In this document: positions 1-9,114 of the stretch, in pieces
How the letters are laid out: the number at the start of each line of letters is the position of its first letter
Position numbering within the stretch: position 1 is the first letter of the stretch
Assembly: GCF_017745275.1 (NCBI RefSeq)
Contig: NZ_JAGHZS010000002.1
Span: forward strand, 1 to 64,000
Length of the DNA: 64,000 nucleotides
Origin: Chitinophaga sp.
GTDB taxonomy: Bacteria; Bacteroidota; Bacteroidia; Chitinophagales; Chitinophagaceae
Direction of reading: 5' to 3'
Position numbers and translations under genes: made by a program
The notes under the pieces: model-generated
The model's input: the letters and a program-made list of their open reading frames with translations, nothing else
Told to the model about the DNA's origin: nothing
Database searches by the model: none

Positions 1-82
1 GCCGCATAATTTTTAAACGTTTAAAAAAAGTCTAACCTTTAGGGTGCACTTCATAGTAATTAAATAATCGCTTCTGTCAACC

Positions 83-124
83 GCTTCAATAGCTTTTTGC
101 TTTACGCTTTCTGCTTTCTGCTTC
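83..124. repeat. solo right arm of the intergenic inverted-repeat family
   Basis: This stretch reads like the right arm of the complete copies at 8997, 11842 and 29291: a CAATAGCTTTTTGCTTT core followed by GCTTTCTGC words. No matching left arm is found in positions 1-82, so it is a half copy. Positions 1-82 are AT-rich and hold no gene I can support. Confidence 0.7.
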
Positions 125-162
125 AAAAAAAAACCGCCCTGGCAAAGCCGGCGCGGTTTTTT
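125..162. terminator. intrinsic terminator after plsX
   Basis: AAAACCGC pairs with GCGGTTTT around a GC-rich inner stem, with A/T tracts on both sides. It lies about 20 nt past the plsX stop on the minus strand and would also work on the plus strand. Confidence 0.75.
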
Positions 163-181
163 AAATACTTTTTAGCCTTAA

Positions 182-1135
182 TTACTGGGCATCTTTTGCT
201 ACAAAACTTTCCTTAATCTTCTCCAGCAGTTTGCTATCAATCATTTGTTGTGCCAGCTGTATCATGTTTTTAAATGCGGTTCCTTTGGAAATACCGTGAC
301 CAATGATCACTGGTTTGGAAACGCCTAAAACGGGAGTACCGCCGTATGATTCAGAATCAAATTTGTTGATGTAGTCATCATGAATATTGCGTTTTAACGC
401 GATTTCATGGAATGATTCAGCCATCTTAAGAACGATGTTACCGGTAAAACCTTCACAAACGATTACATCTGCTTTTTCAGAGAAGATATCTCTACCTTCA
501 ATGTTGCCGATGAAATTAATTTGTTTGTTTTCTTTTAACAGCGGATAAGTGGCTTGCGCAAGGAGATTGCCTTTTCCTTCTTCTTCACCGATATTCAGTA
601 AGCCGATCTTAGGATTGTTTACCTGGAGGATGTGCTTTGAATAGAGAGAACCCAGAAGAGCAAATTGCGCGAGGTTTTCAGGTTTGCAGTCGGCATTGAT
701 ACCTACATCAAGCAAGAGGCCGTACGAGCCGTTTTCACGGGGTACCAGAGTAGATATAGTAGGACGTTGCACTCCATCTATGGCTTTAATGGAATAATAG
801 GTGCCTACCATCATGGCGCCGGTGTTACCAGCACTGATGAAAGCATCTATTTTTTCATTTTTCAGTAAATGAAAACCGATAGAGATGGATGATTGTGGCT
901 TCTCTTTCAGTGCCTTAGTAGGGTGTTCATCCATCCCAACTACCTGGGATGAATGAACAACTGAATATTTTGATTGGTCCAGCTGTGCTTCTGCTAATAA
1001 AGGAGCTAACTGTTGCTCGTCCCCTATCAAAACCAGATGCACATCAGATGCAACAGCGTCTAAATATAATTTTACTCCTTTTACTGCTTCTGTGGGCGCG
1101 AAATCGCCACCCATCATATCAAGCCCGATTCTCAT
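182..1135 (-). CDS. plsX: phosphate acyltransferase PlsX
   Basis: This is the acyl-ACP:phosphate acyltransferase that makes acyl-phosphate for PlsY in phospholipid synthesis; the family is a peripheral cytosolic enzyme. The N-terminus MRIGLDMMGGDFAP, the internal SAGNTGA motif and the VCEGFTGNI segment are family hallmarks, and 317 residues is a normal length. The ATG at 1135 gives the standard N-terminus; an in-frame TTG at 1144 adds only three residues and is not preferred. It is the third gene of a DUF177-rpmF-plsX unit, with 47 nt between rpmF and plsX. In many bacteria fabH follows plsX; here the next 181 bp contain only a repeat half and a terminator, so fabH is not in this operon. Confidence 0.96.
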   Translation of the reverse strand: MRIGLDMMGGDFAPTEAVKGVKLYLDAVASDVHLVLIGDEQQLAPLLAEAQLDQSKYSVVHSSQVVGMDEHPTKALKEKPQSSISIGFHLLKNEKIDAFISAGNTGAMMVGTYYSIKAIDGVQRPTISTLVPRENGSYGLLLDVGINADCKPENLAQFALLGSLYSKHILQVNNPKIGLLNIGEEEGKGNLLAQATYPLLKENKQINFIGNIEGRDIFSEKADVIVCEGFTGNIVLKMAESFHEIALKRNIHDDYINKFDSESYGGTPVLGVSKPVIIGHGISKGTAFKNMIQLAQQMIDSKLLEKIKESFVAKDAQ

Positions 1136-1182
1136 GTAACTCAAGTTTGTCTTGTTAGCTTCGGGTAAAAATAGTAAAATAA

Positions 1183-1377
1183 TTATTTAGCAGCGCTCTG
1201 TTTTTCCAACACTACTTTTCCTCTGTAGTACAGTTTGTTTTCCACCCAATGAGCACGGTGTCTCAGGTGCACTTCACCGGTTGCGCTGTCTGTGCTTAAA
1301 GTATCCGCTACCGCCTTATAATGCGTTCTTCTCTTTGCTGATCTTTGCTGAGAATGTCTGCGTTTAGGATTTGGCAT
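1183..1377 (-). CDS. rpmF: 50S ribosomal protein L32
   Basis: The 64-residue basic protein starts MPNPKRRHSQQRSAKRR, the typical bL32 N-terminus, and contains the LRHRAHW segment found in this family. It is a structural protein of the large ribosomal subunit. It lies between the DUF177 gene (12 nt gap) and plsX in the conserved ribosome/lipid gene order, so it is probably cotranscribed from the promoter upstream of 1932. I do not see the paired zinc-binding cysteines of the Zn-dependent L32 type, so this is the cysteine-free form. Confidence 0.97.
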   Translation of the reverse strand: MPNPKRRHSQQRSAKRRTHYKAVADTLSTDSATGEVHLRHRAHWVENKLYYRGKVVLEKQSAAK

Positions 1378-1389
1378 TTTATTTAATTT

Positions 1390-1932
1390 TTAATTGTCCT
1401 TAAATTTATCCAATCCTTTCCAGATTGGGTTATCGTTTTCTTTTGCCTGCTGGTTCATCTGTTCCAGCATTTCAAGCACTTTCGGATTACACCCGCTTTT
1501 GCCATCGGCATTGTCAGGATGTATACGCTGCATTGGAATGCTCAAATGAATGAATTCGTAAATATAGTCCGCCACGTTTAAATGGCTTTCGGTCCTTAAT
1601 ATGTACGATACATCCGGATCTTCTTCGGTACTCGCCAGCTCTTCCGGGTTATCAACCAGTTTTACAATCTGGTTGAAATCATCCCATAACTGCATCTCGA
1701 AGGGCTCTCCACAACGGTCACATGTAACCGTTACTTTGCCGCCTATTTCAAATTTCAGCAAAAAGAAGTTACTCTTTTTGTCCAGGGTGAGATTTACAGT
1801 CGCCACACAGTTGCTGAAATCCTTCGGCTCTTCAAAATTATCAAAGAAACTATCTCCGATTGCATACTGAAATGAATGCACCCCTGGATTTAGTCCTACA
1901 AAGGCAATATCAAATTCGCGGAGTGGTTTCAT
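1390..1932 (-). CDS. DUF177 (YceD-family) protein
   Basis: The 180-residue protein carries the DUF177/YceD pattern, with a C-x2-C pair in TCDRCGEPF near the middle and an additional Cys near the C-terminus. YceD proteins are encoded next to rpmF in most bacteria and have been linked to 23S rRNA or large-subunit maturation; that role is family knowledge and not shown here. An in-frame TTG at 1962 would add ten residues but it lies inside the -7 box of the putative promoter, so the ATG at 1932 (MKPLREFDIAF) is the supported start. It is first in the DUF177-rpmF-plsX operon. Confidence 0.9.
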   Translation of the reverse strand: MKPLREFDIAFVGLNPGVHSFQYAIGDSFFDNFEEPKDFSNCVATVNLTLDKKSNFFLLKFEIGGKVTVTCDRCGEPFEMQLWDDFNQIVKLVDNPEELASTEEDPDVSYILRTESHLNVADYIYEFIHLSIPMQRIHPDNADGKSGCNPKVLEMLEQMNQQAKENDNPIWKGLDKFKDN

Positions 1933-1959
1933 ATCAATATCCTCACTTTTAGAGGGATG

Positions 1960-1988
1960 CAAAGGTAATTAAATATTTGCAATTGCAA
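1960..1988 (-). promoter_or_regulatory. Bacteroidota-type promoter of the DUF177-rpmF-plsX operon
   Basis: On the minus strand a TAccTTTG box (1960-1967) is preceded by 18 nt and a TTG (1986-1988), matching the phylum consensus TTG-N~19-TAnnTTTG. Transcription would start near 1953-1955, about 20 nt before the ATG at 1932. Confidence 0.65.
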
Positions 1989-2179
1989 AAATTTCATAAA
2001 TTTGTTCACTAACGATATCTTATTTATATATATATTTATATCATAAAATATCAGCCATATTGACGTGTGAGCATCCAGGCGTGAGGCGCAAAGGTACATA
2101 AATTGAGCTTAAACTTATGCCTGTTTTTCACAATTCATCCTATTTTAATTGAAAACCCGTATTCCCCATTTCACCCGGA

Positions 2180-4618
2180 ATGATGAAGGCCACAGGAAGA
2201 AACAGTAAGAAAAAAACTGCTACTGGTAGTACCGGCATGCCATTAAATGGGGCCCCGGACATCTTTTCCCTGCCCATAACTGCCTGGCTTAACAGTACCA
2301 ATGCCGGCATCTTGGTAACGAATGAGAAACACCGCTGCATTTGGGTAAATGATATCTTTTCACAATATATGGGTGGCCAAAGCCCCCTCCACCTTCCTTA
2401 TACAGCCCTCATCCGCTTCTTTAAACCAATGGTAGCCAATTCCCTGCTACTGGAAGAAAAAATGAAGACCCTCCGCCGGGAAAAAAAGCCCTGGTTCGGC
2501 TGGGAAGTGCCCTTCTTAAACGGACAAATCTGGGAAATCACTTACCTGCCCGTTTTTAATGGCGACGACTTCAGAGGGGCTATCTGGCAGGCTATTGATG
2601 TTACCCGCCGTCACAACGGACAGGAAGAAATAAGGCGTAATGAAGAGAAATTCCGGGTAATGCTCAATAACCTCAACGCCGCCATGTGCGAAACAGACGT
2701 AAAAGGCAACATTACCCGCGTATACGAAAGCTTTTGCCGCCTCTCCGGCTACCAGGAAGAAGAACTGATTGGCCGCAATATCACCGACGTATTTGTGCCG
2801 GAAAGCAACCGCGCCTTTGCCCGCGCTCTCCGCAGGAAACGCCTCGAGGAAAATGTGCCGCTCGTATACGATATGGAAATAAAGCTGAAAGATGGATCCT
2901 CCCGCTGGATCCTTGCCAGCTCCGCCAATGTCTACGACCGCAACGGTCAGATCACCGGCGGCGCCGGCATCCACATGGATATCACTGATCAGAAAAAATT
3001 ACAGCAGGAACTGGAAGAAGCCCGCCAACAGGCAGAAGAAGCCCGGCATGCACAAAAAGATTTCCTCGCCAGCATGAGCCACGAAATCCGTACACCTCTC
3101 AATGCCATCATCGGGATGGCACACCTGCTGGAAGAAACCAACCTGGACACACAACAAAAAGAATACGTCAATATCCTTAAACACTCTTCCGGCATACTGC
3201 TGGGCATTGTCAGTGATATTCTCGATATTTCCCGTATAGAAGCCGGGGAAATACAAACAAACCAGCGCGAATTCAACCTCCGCGAACTGATTCAATCACT
3301 CCGGCATACCTTTGAACTAAAACTGGGCCGCCGCCCCGTGAAAATAACCGCCGAACTGGACGCTAATCTCAATACTTGGCTGATTGGCGATGACGTGCTA
3401 TTGAACCAAATATTAATCAATTTGTTAGGAAATGCAGAGAAGTTTACCAGCGAAGGTGCCATTGCGATCAAGGCTACCCAGGAAAGCTGGCAGGATAATA
3501 AACTCTGGATCCGCTTCCGGGTATGCGATACCGGTATAGGCATCCGGAAAGATAAATTGGAACTCATCTTCCGGAATTATAAACAAGCAGAAGGCGATAT
3601 CCGTGAAATGTACGGTGGTACCGGTCTCGGACTGGCGATCGCTAAACAGTTGGTGGAATTCCAGGGAGGCAGCATTGGTGTAGAAGACGTCCCCGGATTT
3701 ACTACTTGCTTTAGCTTCAATATCCCCTTTATGGATAGCCGCAGATTGCTGACCACCCCTACCGGCAAATTAAGCAGGAAATTACTGCAACGCTCCTTTG
3801 AAGCTGCCAGGGTATTTGTAGTGGAAGATAACCCGATGAACCTCCGCTACATTATGAGCCTGCTGGAAAAATATAAAATTAATTATCAGCTCGCCACCAA
3901 TGGACCTGATGCAACCTATTTCCTGGAATCCCGGCAATACGACCTTATCCTCATGGATATCCGTATTCCCGGTATGAACGGATTGGAGCTGGCGCAGAAA
4001 ATCAGGGCAGATGAAGAACAACCCAATGTAGCTACACCCGTAATTGCCACTACAGCAGTTGCCATGGAAGGAACAGCCACCATGGCACGGGCAGCAGGAA
4101 TAACAGACATACTCACTAAACCTTACACACCGGATCAGCTATTACAGATTTTTAATAAATATCTCAACGAAGACGAAACAGAACTAATAATGGAAGAAGT
4201 GCAGAACTTAAGTGGATTCGAGTTCAACAACGATTTGGATGTAAAGTACCTCACAGATCTCTATGAGAGTAATATTTCCTATGCCGCTGACCTGTTTGAA
4301 ATTTTTATCAGAACCATCCGCGAGGAAATCGCCAAACTTAGTGAAATGGTCGATCAACGCGAATGGGAAAAAATGAAATTCCAGGTGCACAAACTCAAGC
4401 CCAACTTTGCTATGGTAGGCCTCACCTGGATCAGCGCCAAAATGCAGGAACTGGAAAACCACCTCCGCATTAACCAGGAATTATACAGCGCGGATATTGC
4501 CCGCCTTTTTAACGAAATTCAGGAAGATGTCAACAAATATTATCCACTGGTAGAAGAAGAATACGGCAAAATGCGTGAGTTTATTGATACACGCGGCGAA
4601 GAATCAGTAGGACTCTAA
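2180..4618 (+). CDS. cytosolic hybrid sensor histidine kinase (PAS-PAS-HisKA-HATPase-REC-Hpt)
   Basis: The 812-residue protein has no clear membrane segment. In order I see a divergent PAS-like region (about 30-140), a clear PAS/PAC (about 155-275), a short coiled linker, a HisKA box MSHEIRTPLNAIIG with phosphorylatable His301, a HATPase domain with GTGLGLAIA, a receiver domain with EDN at 549-551 and phospho-acceptor Asp593 (LILMDIRIPG), and a C-terminal Hpt-like helical region with VHKLKPN (His737). It therefore holds a complete internal His-Asp-His relay, which should pass phosphate to a separate response regulator; none is encoded nearby. The signal is unknown; PAS domains suggest a cytoplasmic cue. 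Its 3' end overlaps the convergent fructosamine-kinase-like gene by 15 nt. Confidence 0.93.
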   Translation: MMKATGRNSKKKTATGSTGMPLNGAPDIFSLPITAWLNSTNAGILVTNEKHRCIWVNDIFSQYMGGQSPLHLPYTALIRFFKPMVANSLLLEEKMKTLRREKKPWFGWEVPFLNGQIWEITYLPVFNGDDFRGAIWQAIDVTRRHNGQEEIRRNEEKFRVMLNNLNAAMCETDVKGNITRVYESFCRLSGYQEEELIGRNITDVFVPESNRAFARALRRKRLEENVPLVYDMEIKLKDGSSRWILASSANVYDRNGQITGGAGIHMDITDQKKLQQELEEARQQAEEARHAQKDFLASMSHEIRTPLNAIIGMAHLLEETNLDTQQKEYVNILKHSSGILLGIVSDILDISRIEAGEIQTNQREFNLRELIQSLRHTFELKLGRRPVKITAELDANLNTWLIGDDVLLNQILINLLGNAEKFTSEGAIAIKATQESWQDNKLWIRFRVCDTGIGIRKDKLELIFRNYKQAEGDIREMYGGTGLGLAIAKQLVEFQGGSIGVEDVPGFTTCFSFNIPFMDSRRLLTTPTGKLSRKLLQRSFEAARVFVVEDNPMNLRYIMSLLEKYKINYQLATNGPDATYFLESRQYDLILMDIRIPGMNGLELAQKIRADEEQPNVATPVIATTAVAMEGTATMARAAGITDILTKPYTPDQLLQIFNKYLNEDETELIMEEVQNLSGFEFNNDLDVKYLTDLYESNISYAADLFEIFIRTIREEIAKLSEMVDQREWEKMKFQVHKLKPNFAMVGLTWISAKMQELENHLRINQELYSADIARLFNEIQEDVNKYYPLVEEEYGKMREFIDTRGEESVGL

Positions 4619-5494
4619 AATCTCCCGGATACTGTTATAATAATTCCCTCCAAATAAAATCATATGCACCATCAACGGATATAACTGGCAGATGCCTATC
4701 CGTTGTTGCCACCCCGGCAACAATGGGTAGGCTGCCTGGTAGGCATAATAGAAACGGGTGTCAAAACCGCCGAAAAGCCGCGTCATCGCCAGATCCATCT
4801 CCCTATGACCATAATATACCGCCGGATCAAACACACAAGCCTTCCCGTTGGCTCCCACCATAAAATTCCCCGACCATAAATCTCCGTGTAACAACGCCGG
4901 CACTTCTGCCGGAAATAATTGCGGTAACCGCTTGCACAACGATTCTACCTGCTGCACCATTTGCTTATCTGCTATCTGCTGGTCGTACGCCATCCGGATC
5001 AGTGGCAGCAACCGGTTGAACGCATAAAATACAGACCAGCTGCTATAAGGCGTATTATATTGTTTTAACGTGCCCAGGTAATTAGGGCCCGGGTTGCCAA
5101 AATGAGGCCTGGTAATACGATGCTGCTTTGCGAGAGATATAGCAAAATCTTCCCAGAAATCTCCCACAGCCTGCCCCTTTGTCAAAAATTCCAGCATCAG
5201 GTAAGCACGCCCATTCACGGAACCATAAGCCAGTGGCTTCGGGACAGGCAATGCCTTCGCTCCCTGTAATTCCAGTAACCCCGCATATTCCTGCGCAAAC
5301 ATATCCGGATAAAGCTTCGCATCATTCAGCTTCACAAAGAAATATCCCTCGTTGGTGGCTATACGAAAAGATTCGTTAATATCGCCGCCATGAACGGTTT
5401 TTGCATCATTTATATGTACTTTTACCTTCAATTGTTCGGAAAGCGCCGCACTTAATTGTTTTTGTAGAATTTCATCTATCATGTTCTGCCACAT
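4604..5494 (-). CDS. fructosamine/ketosamine-3-kinase family protein
   Basis: The 296-residue protein has the aminoglycoside-phosphotransferase-like fold signature of fructosamine kinases: catalytic loop LLHGDLWSGNFMV (HGD plus downstream N) and metal-binding VFDPAVYYGHREMDLAM. Family members phosphorylate ketosamine adducts on proteins or free sugar-amines, reversing glycation; the substrate here is unknown. The listed ATG at 5494 is only 3 nt from the start of the divergent DUF3810 gene; the next ATG at 5482 (MIDEILQKQLS) is also plausible and leaves 15 nt. The 3' end overlaps the histidine kinase gene by 15 nt. Confidence 0.9.
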   Translation of the reverse strand: MWQNMIDEILQKQLSAALSEQLKVKVHINDAKTVHGGDINESFRIATNEGYFFVKLNDAKLYPDMFAQEYAGLLELQGAKALPVPKPLAYGSVNGRAYLMLEFLTKGQAVGDFWEDFAISLAKQHRITRPHFGNPGPNYLGTLKQYNTPYSSWSVFYAFNRLLPLIRMAYDQQIADKQMVQQVESLCKRLPQLFPAEVPALLHGDLWSGNFMVGANGKACVFDPAVYYGHREMDLAMTRLFGGFDTRFYYAYQAAYPLLPGWQQRIGICQLYPLMVHMILFGGNYYNSIREILESY

Positions 5495-5497
5495 TAT

Positions 5498-6583
5498 ATG
5501 GAGACAAAAGCCCTGATTAAAAAGAAAATTGTCCGTATTGTACTAACACTTACGGCTATACTGTTGTTAAAAGGATTTTTCGCCTGGAGTAACCGCTTCA
5601 GCGATTTCTACTTCCATAGGTGGTATGAGTGGAGTAGTATGACGTTCAGACAAGTAACAGGTATAGTGCCATTTAGCATTGGTGATGTAATATATACCGC
5701 CTGGATTATTGGAGGAATATTTTATTTGTTAAAACTATGTTATAAAGTCATTCGCCTCCGTTGGGAACAGGTTGGTTTACAACTACTACGGGGTATACAT
5801 TTTCTATTATCACTGTACCTCGCCTTCCTGGTACTGTGGGGATATAATTACCAGCGCAATTCCCTCACCATCGATACCGGCCTGGTAACCGGCCATTACA
5901 ACACACAGCAACTGTACCAACTGTCAGATACCCTCCTTCGCCTCGTGAACCAGGATAAAGCCAATACCGGCGATACCCTCCACGCTATGAAGGCAGATAC
6001 TGCCGGGCAACCTGTTTTCGCCAAAGCTATAGCCGCTTACGAGTCCGCTGCCAAAACCTGGCCCGCCCTGCGTTACCGCCATCCCAGTGTTAAACGTACG
6101 CTGTACGGCCATTGGCTCAACTACATCGGTATTACCGGCTATCTCAACCCCTTCACCAATGAAGCACAGGTAAATACTACCACACCCGCTGTATTGCAGC
6201 CTTATATTACTTGTCATGAAATAGCGCATCAGCTGGGATACGCCCCGGAAGAAGAAGCTAATTTTGTTGGGTACCTGGCCGCCACCAGCATTCCGGATAG
6301 CCATTTCCGTTATGCTGCCAATTTTGATATGTTTATGTATAGCGTAAGACAACTGGGGCAACGGGATACTACCCTCGCAAAAAGTATCTGGAACAGGGCA
6401 GTACCCGGCGTAAAAGCAGATCATAAAGCCATCATCGACTTCTATGAACCCTATACCGGCAAAGTGGATGAATACTCCGCCATCCTCTATGATAAATACC
6501 TGAAGGCCAATCAGCAGGAAAAAGGCATTCGCAGTTATAGCGAAGTAACCACCTGGCTGATGGCGTATTTCAAAATCCGCTAG
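5498..6583 (+). CDS. DUF3810 domain membrane protein
   Basis: The 361-residue protein has an N-terminal hydrophobic helix (about 15-30), two more membrane segments before residue 120 (around 60-80 and 95-115), and a long soluble C-terminal part. That part contains CHEIAHQLGYAPEEEANFVGYLA, an HExxH sequence followed by a downstream glutamate as in zinc metalloproteases. DUF3810 proteins are common in Bacteroidota and Firmicutes and are not characterised, to my knowledge; a membrane-anchored metallopeptidase is a reasonable inference from the motif. The start is fixed by the first membrane helix. It is transcribed head to head with the fructosamine-kinase-like gene and ends directly at an inverted-repeat element. 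Confidence 0.85.
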   Translation: METKALIKKKIVRIVLTLTAILLLKGFFAWSNRFSDFYFHRWYEWSSMTFRQVTGIVPFSIGDVIYTAWIIGGIFYLLKLCYKVIRLRWEQVGLQLLRGIHFLLSLYLAFLVLWGYNYQRNSLTIDTGLVTGHYNTQQLYQLSDTLLRLVNQDKANTGDTLHAMKADTAGQPVFAKAIAAYESAAKTWPALRYRHPSVKRTLYGHWLNYIGITGYLNPFTNEAQVNTTTPAVLQPYITCHEIAHQLGYAPEEEANFVGYLAATSIPDSHFRYAANFDMFMYSVRQLGQRDTTLAKSIWNRAVPGVKADHKAIIDFYEPYTGKVDEYSAILYDKYLKANQQEKGIRSYSEVTTWLMAYFKIR

Positions 6584-6676
6584 TTGCCAGTTAGCAGTTA
6601 GCAGTTGGACTAAAGCGAATATCCGGAACGATGATGTTTAGCTACTAAAAGCTAATGGCTAATAGCTAACAGCTAG
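6581..6676. repeat. intergenic inverted repeat, TTAGC type, stop to stop
   Basis: The sequence between the stop codons of the convergent DUF3810 and arginase-family genes is an imperfect palindrome built of GTTAGC/TTAGC words (CTAGTTGCCAGTTAGC on the left, GCTAATAGCTAACAGCTAG on the right). Both flanking TAG stop codons are part of the terminal CTAG words. The centre contains AAGCGAATATC, similar to the loops of other copies. Confidence 0.65.
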
Positions 6677-7620
6677 TTCATCATCAGCACGTTCACACTC
6701 CGCTGCAGGATATTAAAGGCAATTTCTGCCATCAGGTTCTCACGATCCAGCGTAGGATTTACCTCTGTGATTTCAAAGCAGCAGATTTTGCGATGCTGCA
6801 TGAATTTGGCAATCAGATCTTCCGCTTCCCTTTCTCTTAAGCCATTACTAACCGGTGTACCCGTGCCTTTGGAAATAGACGCATCCAGGCTATCCACGTC
6901 AAAGGAAACATAAATGTATTCACAATCACTCAGGTAACGGAATACGGATCGGGAAATATTCTCCGGTCCCTTACGGCGTACTTCGCTGGTGGTAATCACC
7001 TTCATGCCGTATTGCTTGATCAGGTAGTCTTCTTCCTTCTCGAAATCCCGCAGGGAAATGAATACGATGTCTTCCGGTAACACCTTCGGTGCTATTTTAC
7101 CGATGTTCTTCAACGCATTCCACATCCTCGCTGTATTCTCATCAATATCATGCACTTTGCAGTCCATGTTATCCTCTGCAATGGCGGTAGCCAGTGGCAT
7201 CCCATGCATATTGCCGGAAGGAGTAGTGTAAGGCGTGTGCAGGTCGGCGTGTGCATCTATCCAGATCACTCCCAGTTTGGCTTTAGGGTGTGCCATTTTC
7301 AGCCCGGCAATAGTAGCCCCGGCGGTACTGTGGTCACCGGAAAGTAATACCGGGAACCAGTTGGCTTTTACTGTTTCTGCTACACTCTTGCTGATACGCT
7401 CATACATATTGAAGGTACCCTTGATTCTTTTGGCATAGGGCGATTCAATAGGTTCAAATAACAGCTTATTTTCCGTTTCAATTGCTTCGGTGGGGAAGTG
7501 CACAAAAAAGTTGCTCATGAAGTCCAGTGCAGCTATTTTAATAGCGTCTACGCCTAAACTGGCGCCCCGGGTTCCGGCTCCGATTTCTGATTTAACTTCT
7601 ATTATTTTGATATTCTTCAT
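6673..7620 (-). CDS. arginase/formiminoglutamase (ureohydrolase) family protein
   Basis: The 315-residue protein shows the binuclear manganese-site motifs of ureohydrolases: SGDHSTAGA, DAHADLHTP and SFDVDSLDAS. Members hydrolyse arginine, agmatine or formiminoglutamate; GDHS preceded by Ser instead of Gly and the overall length are compatible with arginase-like proteins of Bacteroidota, but the exact substrate cannot be read from sequence. No histidine- or arginine-degradation partner is adjacent. The ATG at 7620 (MKNIKIIEV) is preferred over a GTG two codons upstream. Its stop codon lies within the stop-to-stop repeat. Confidence 0.88.
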   Translation of the reverse strand: MKNIKIIEVKSEIGAGTRGASLGVDAIKIAALDFMSNFFVHFPTEAIETENKLLFEPIESPYAKRIKGTFNMYERISKSVAETVKANWFPVLLSGDHSTAGATIAGLKMAHPKAKLGVIWIDAHADLHTPYTTPSGNMHGMPLATAIAEDNMDCKVHDIDENTARMWNALKNIGKIAPKVLPEDIVFISLRDFEKEEDYLIKQYGMKVITTSEVRRKGPENISRSVFRYLSDCEYIYVSFDVDSLDASISKGTGTPVSNGLREREAEDLIAKFMQHRKICCFEITEVNPTLDRENLMAEIAFNILQRSVNVLMMN

Positions 7621-7857
7621 AAACACATCATTATAGGCAAGCTACAGGATTTTAAGTGAACGCCCAAAGCAGTGTACCTTGTAATGGTGAAAAATTGGTA
7701 TATATTAACTGAACCAAATCCAATACAGTAGCGTTATCGTAGCGATTTGTTCAATATTTTCCCAATTCTGGTTGACAATGTTGAATTTTATCCGGCCCAT
7801 TTTTTTACGTCCTGATTTCTCAATAATTTGAGAGGATTACATTATAAAAATATAACC

Positions 7858-8997
7858 ATGGATTTTCAATTGACGGAAGAGCATCTGATGATACAAAAGG
7901 CGGCGCGTGATTTCGCTATCAACGAGCTGCTGCCAGGTGTAATAGAAAGAGATGAACACCAGAAATTTCCTGCCGAACAAATCAAGAAACTCGGAGAACT
8001 GGGCTTTTTAGGTATGATGGTAGATCCTAAGTACGGGGGAGCAGGTCTGGACGCCATTTCTTATGTACTGGCAATGGAAGAAATTTCCAAGATAGATGCT
8101 TCCGCTTCTGTGGTCATGAGTGTAAATAATTCATTGGTATGCTGGGGCCTCGAAACCTTCGGCACCGAAGAACAAAAGCAAAAATACCTGGTGCCACTGG
8201 CTTCCGGTCAAATAATAGGGGCTTTTATGCTGAGTGAGCCGGAAGCCGGTTCTGACGCCACTTCTCAGCGTACTACTGCCGAAGATAAAGGAGATCATTA
8301 CCTGCTGAACGGTACCAAAAACTGGATCACCAATGGTAACTCTGCCAGCGTTTACCTGGTGATGGCCCAAACCCATCCTGAAAAAGGTAGCAAAGGTATT
8401 AACGCCCTGATCGTAGAAAAGAATATGCCAGGGGTTACTATCGGCGCCAAGGAAAACAAACTCGGTATCCGCGGCAGCGATACACACAGCGTGATGTTCC
8501 AGGATGTAGTAGTACCTAAGGAAAACAGGATTGGAGAAGATGGCTTCGGGTTTAAATTTGCCATGAAAACCCTGGCGGGCGGCCGTATTGGGATTGCTTC
8601 CCAGGCATTGGGTATCGCCAGTGGCGCTTATGAACTGGCACTGAAATATTCCCAGGAAAGAAAAGCATTCGGTAAAGAAATATCCCAGCACCAGGCGATC
8701 CAGTTCAAACTGGCAGATATGGCTACCCGCATAGAAGCTTCCCGCTTGTTATGCCTCAAAGCCGCCTGGGAAAAGGACCAACACCTGGATTACACGCTCA
8801 GCAGCTCCATGGCGAAAGTGTTTTCTTCTGAAACGGCGATGTGGGTAACCACAGAAGCAGTACAGGTACACGGCGGATATGGCTACGTAAAAGAATACCA
8901 CGTAGAACGCCTCATGCGGGATGCTAAAATTACCCAGATATATGAAGGTACGTCTGAAGTACAGCGTATCGTGATCAGCCGGTCTATCTTAGGATAG
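7858..8997 (+). CDS. acyl-CoA dehydrogenase
   Basis: The 379-residue flavoenzyme is a standard-length acyl-CoA dehydrogenase of the short/butyryl-CoA type. It contains AFMLSEPEAGSDA and WITNGNSASVYLVMAQ (FAD-binding signature region), ERKAFGKEISQHQAIQFKLADM, HGGYGYVKEYHVERLMRD and the C-terminal YEGTSEVQRIVISR, the catalytic-base Glu region. It oxidises acyl-CoA to enoyl-CoA in fatty or branched-chain acid breakdown, passing electrons to ETF. The ATG at 7858 (MDFQLTEEH) is the canonical start; an upstream in-frame TTG at 7828 adds ten unconserved residues. The 237 bp before it contain no gene. The TAG stop abuts the next repeat element. Confidence 0.95.
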   Translation: MDFQLTEEHLMIQKAARDFAINELLPGVIERDEHQKFPAEQIKKLGELGFLGMMVDPKYGGAGLDAISYVLAMEEISKIDASASVVMSVNNSLVCWGLETFGTEEQKQKYLVPLASGQIIGAFMLSEPEAGSDATSQRTTAEDKGDHYLLNGTKNWITNGNSASVYLVMAQTHPEKGSKGINALIVEKNMPGVTIGAKENKLGIRGSDTHSVMFQDVVVPKENRIGEDGFGFKFAMKTLAGGRIGIASQALGIASGAYELALKYSQERKAFGKEISQHQAIQFKLADMATRIEASRLLCLKAAWEKDQHLDYTLSSSMAKVFSSETAMWVTTEAVQVHGGYGYVKEYHVERLMRDAKITQIYEGTSEVQRIVISRSILG

Positions 8998-9101
8998 CAG
9001 AAAGCAGAAAGCAAAAAGCTATTGTAGCGAGTGATTAAAGCGTATATCCGCAGTGATCACTCGCTACAATAGCTTTTTGCTTTCTGCTTTCCGCTTTCTG
9101 C
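8997..9101. repeat. intergenic inverted repeat, AAAGC type
   Basis: Left arm AGAAAGCAAAAAGCTATTG..GCGAGTGA and right arm TCACTCGCTACAATAGC.. are complementary over more than 30 bp, with a short central segment TTAAAGCGTATATCCGCAG. The outer ends carry GCAGAAAGC repeats on both sides. The element begins with the last base of the acyl-CoA dehydrogenase stop codon. Confidence 0.9.
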
Positions 9102-9102
9102 T

Positions 9103-9110
9103 TATCTTTG
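9103..9110 (+). promoter_or_regulatory. -7 promoter box for yggS, immediately after the repeat
   Basis: TAtcTTTG matches the phylum -7 consensus and ends 4 nt before the yggS ATG, so transcription would begin at or near the start codon (leaderless or nearly so). The possible -33 TTG lies in the repeat arm at 9077-9079 with 23 nt spacing, somewhat long. Confidence 0.45.
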
Positions 9111-9114
9111 GCTG

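Noticed and set aside
1..181. fabH start following plsX
   Set aside because: No reading frame; only a solo repeat arm and a terminator are present.
1960..1962. TTG as start of the DUF177 gene
   Set aside because: It lies in the -7 promoter box and the added ten residues do not resemble the family's N-terminus.
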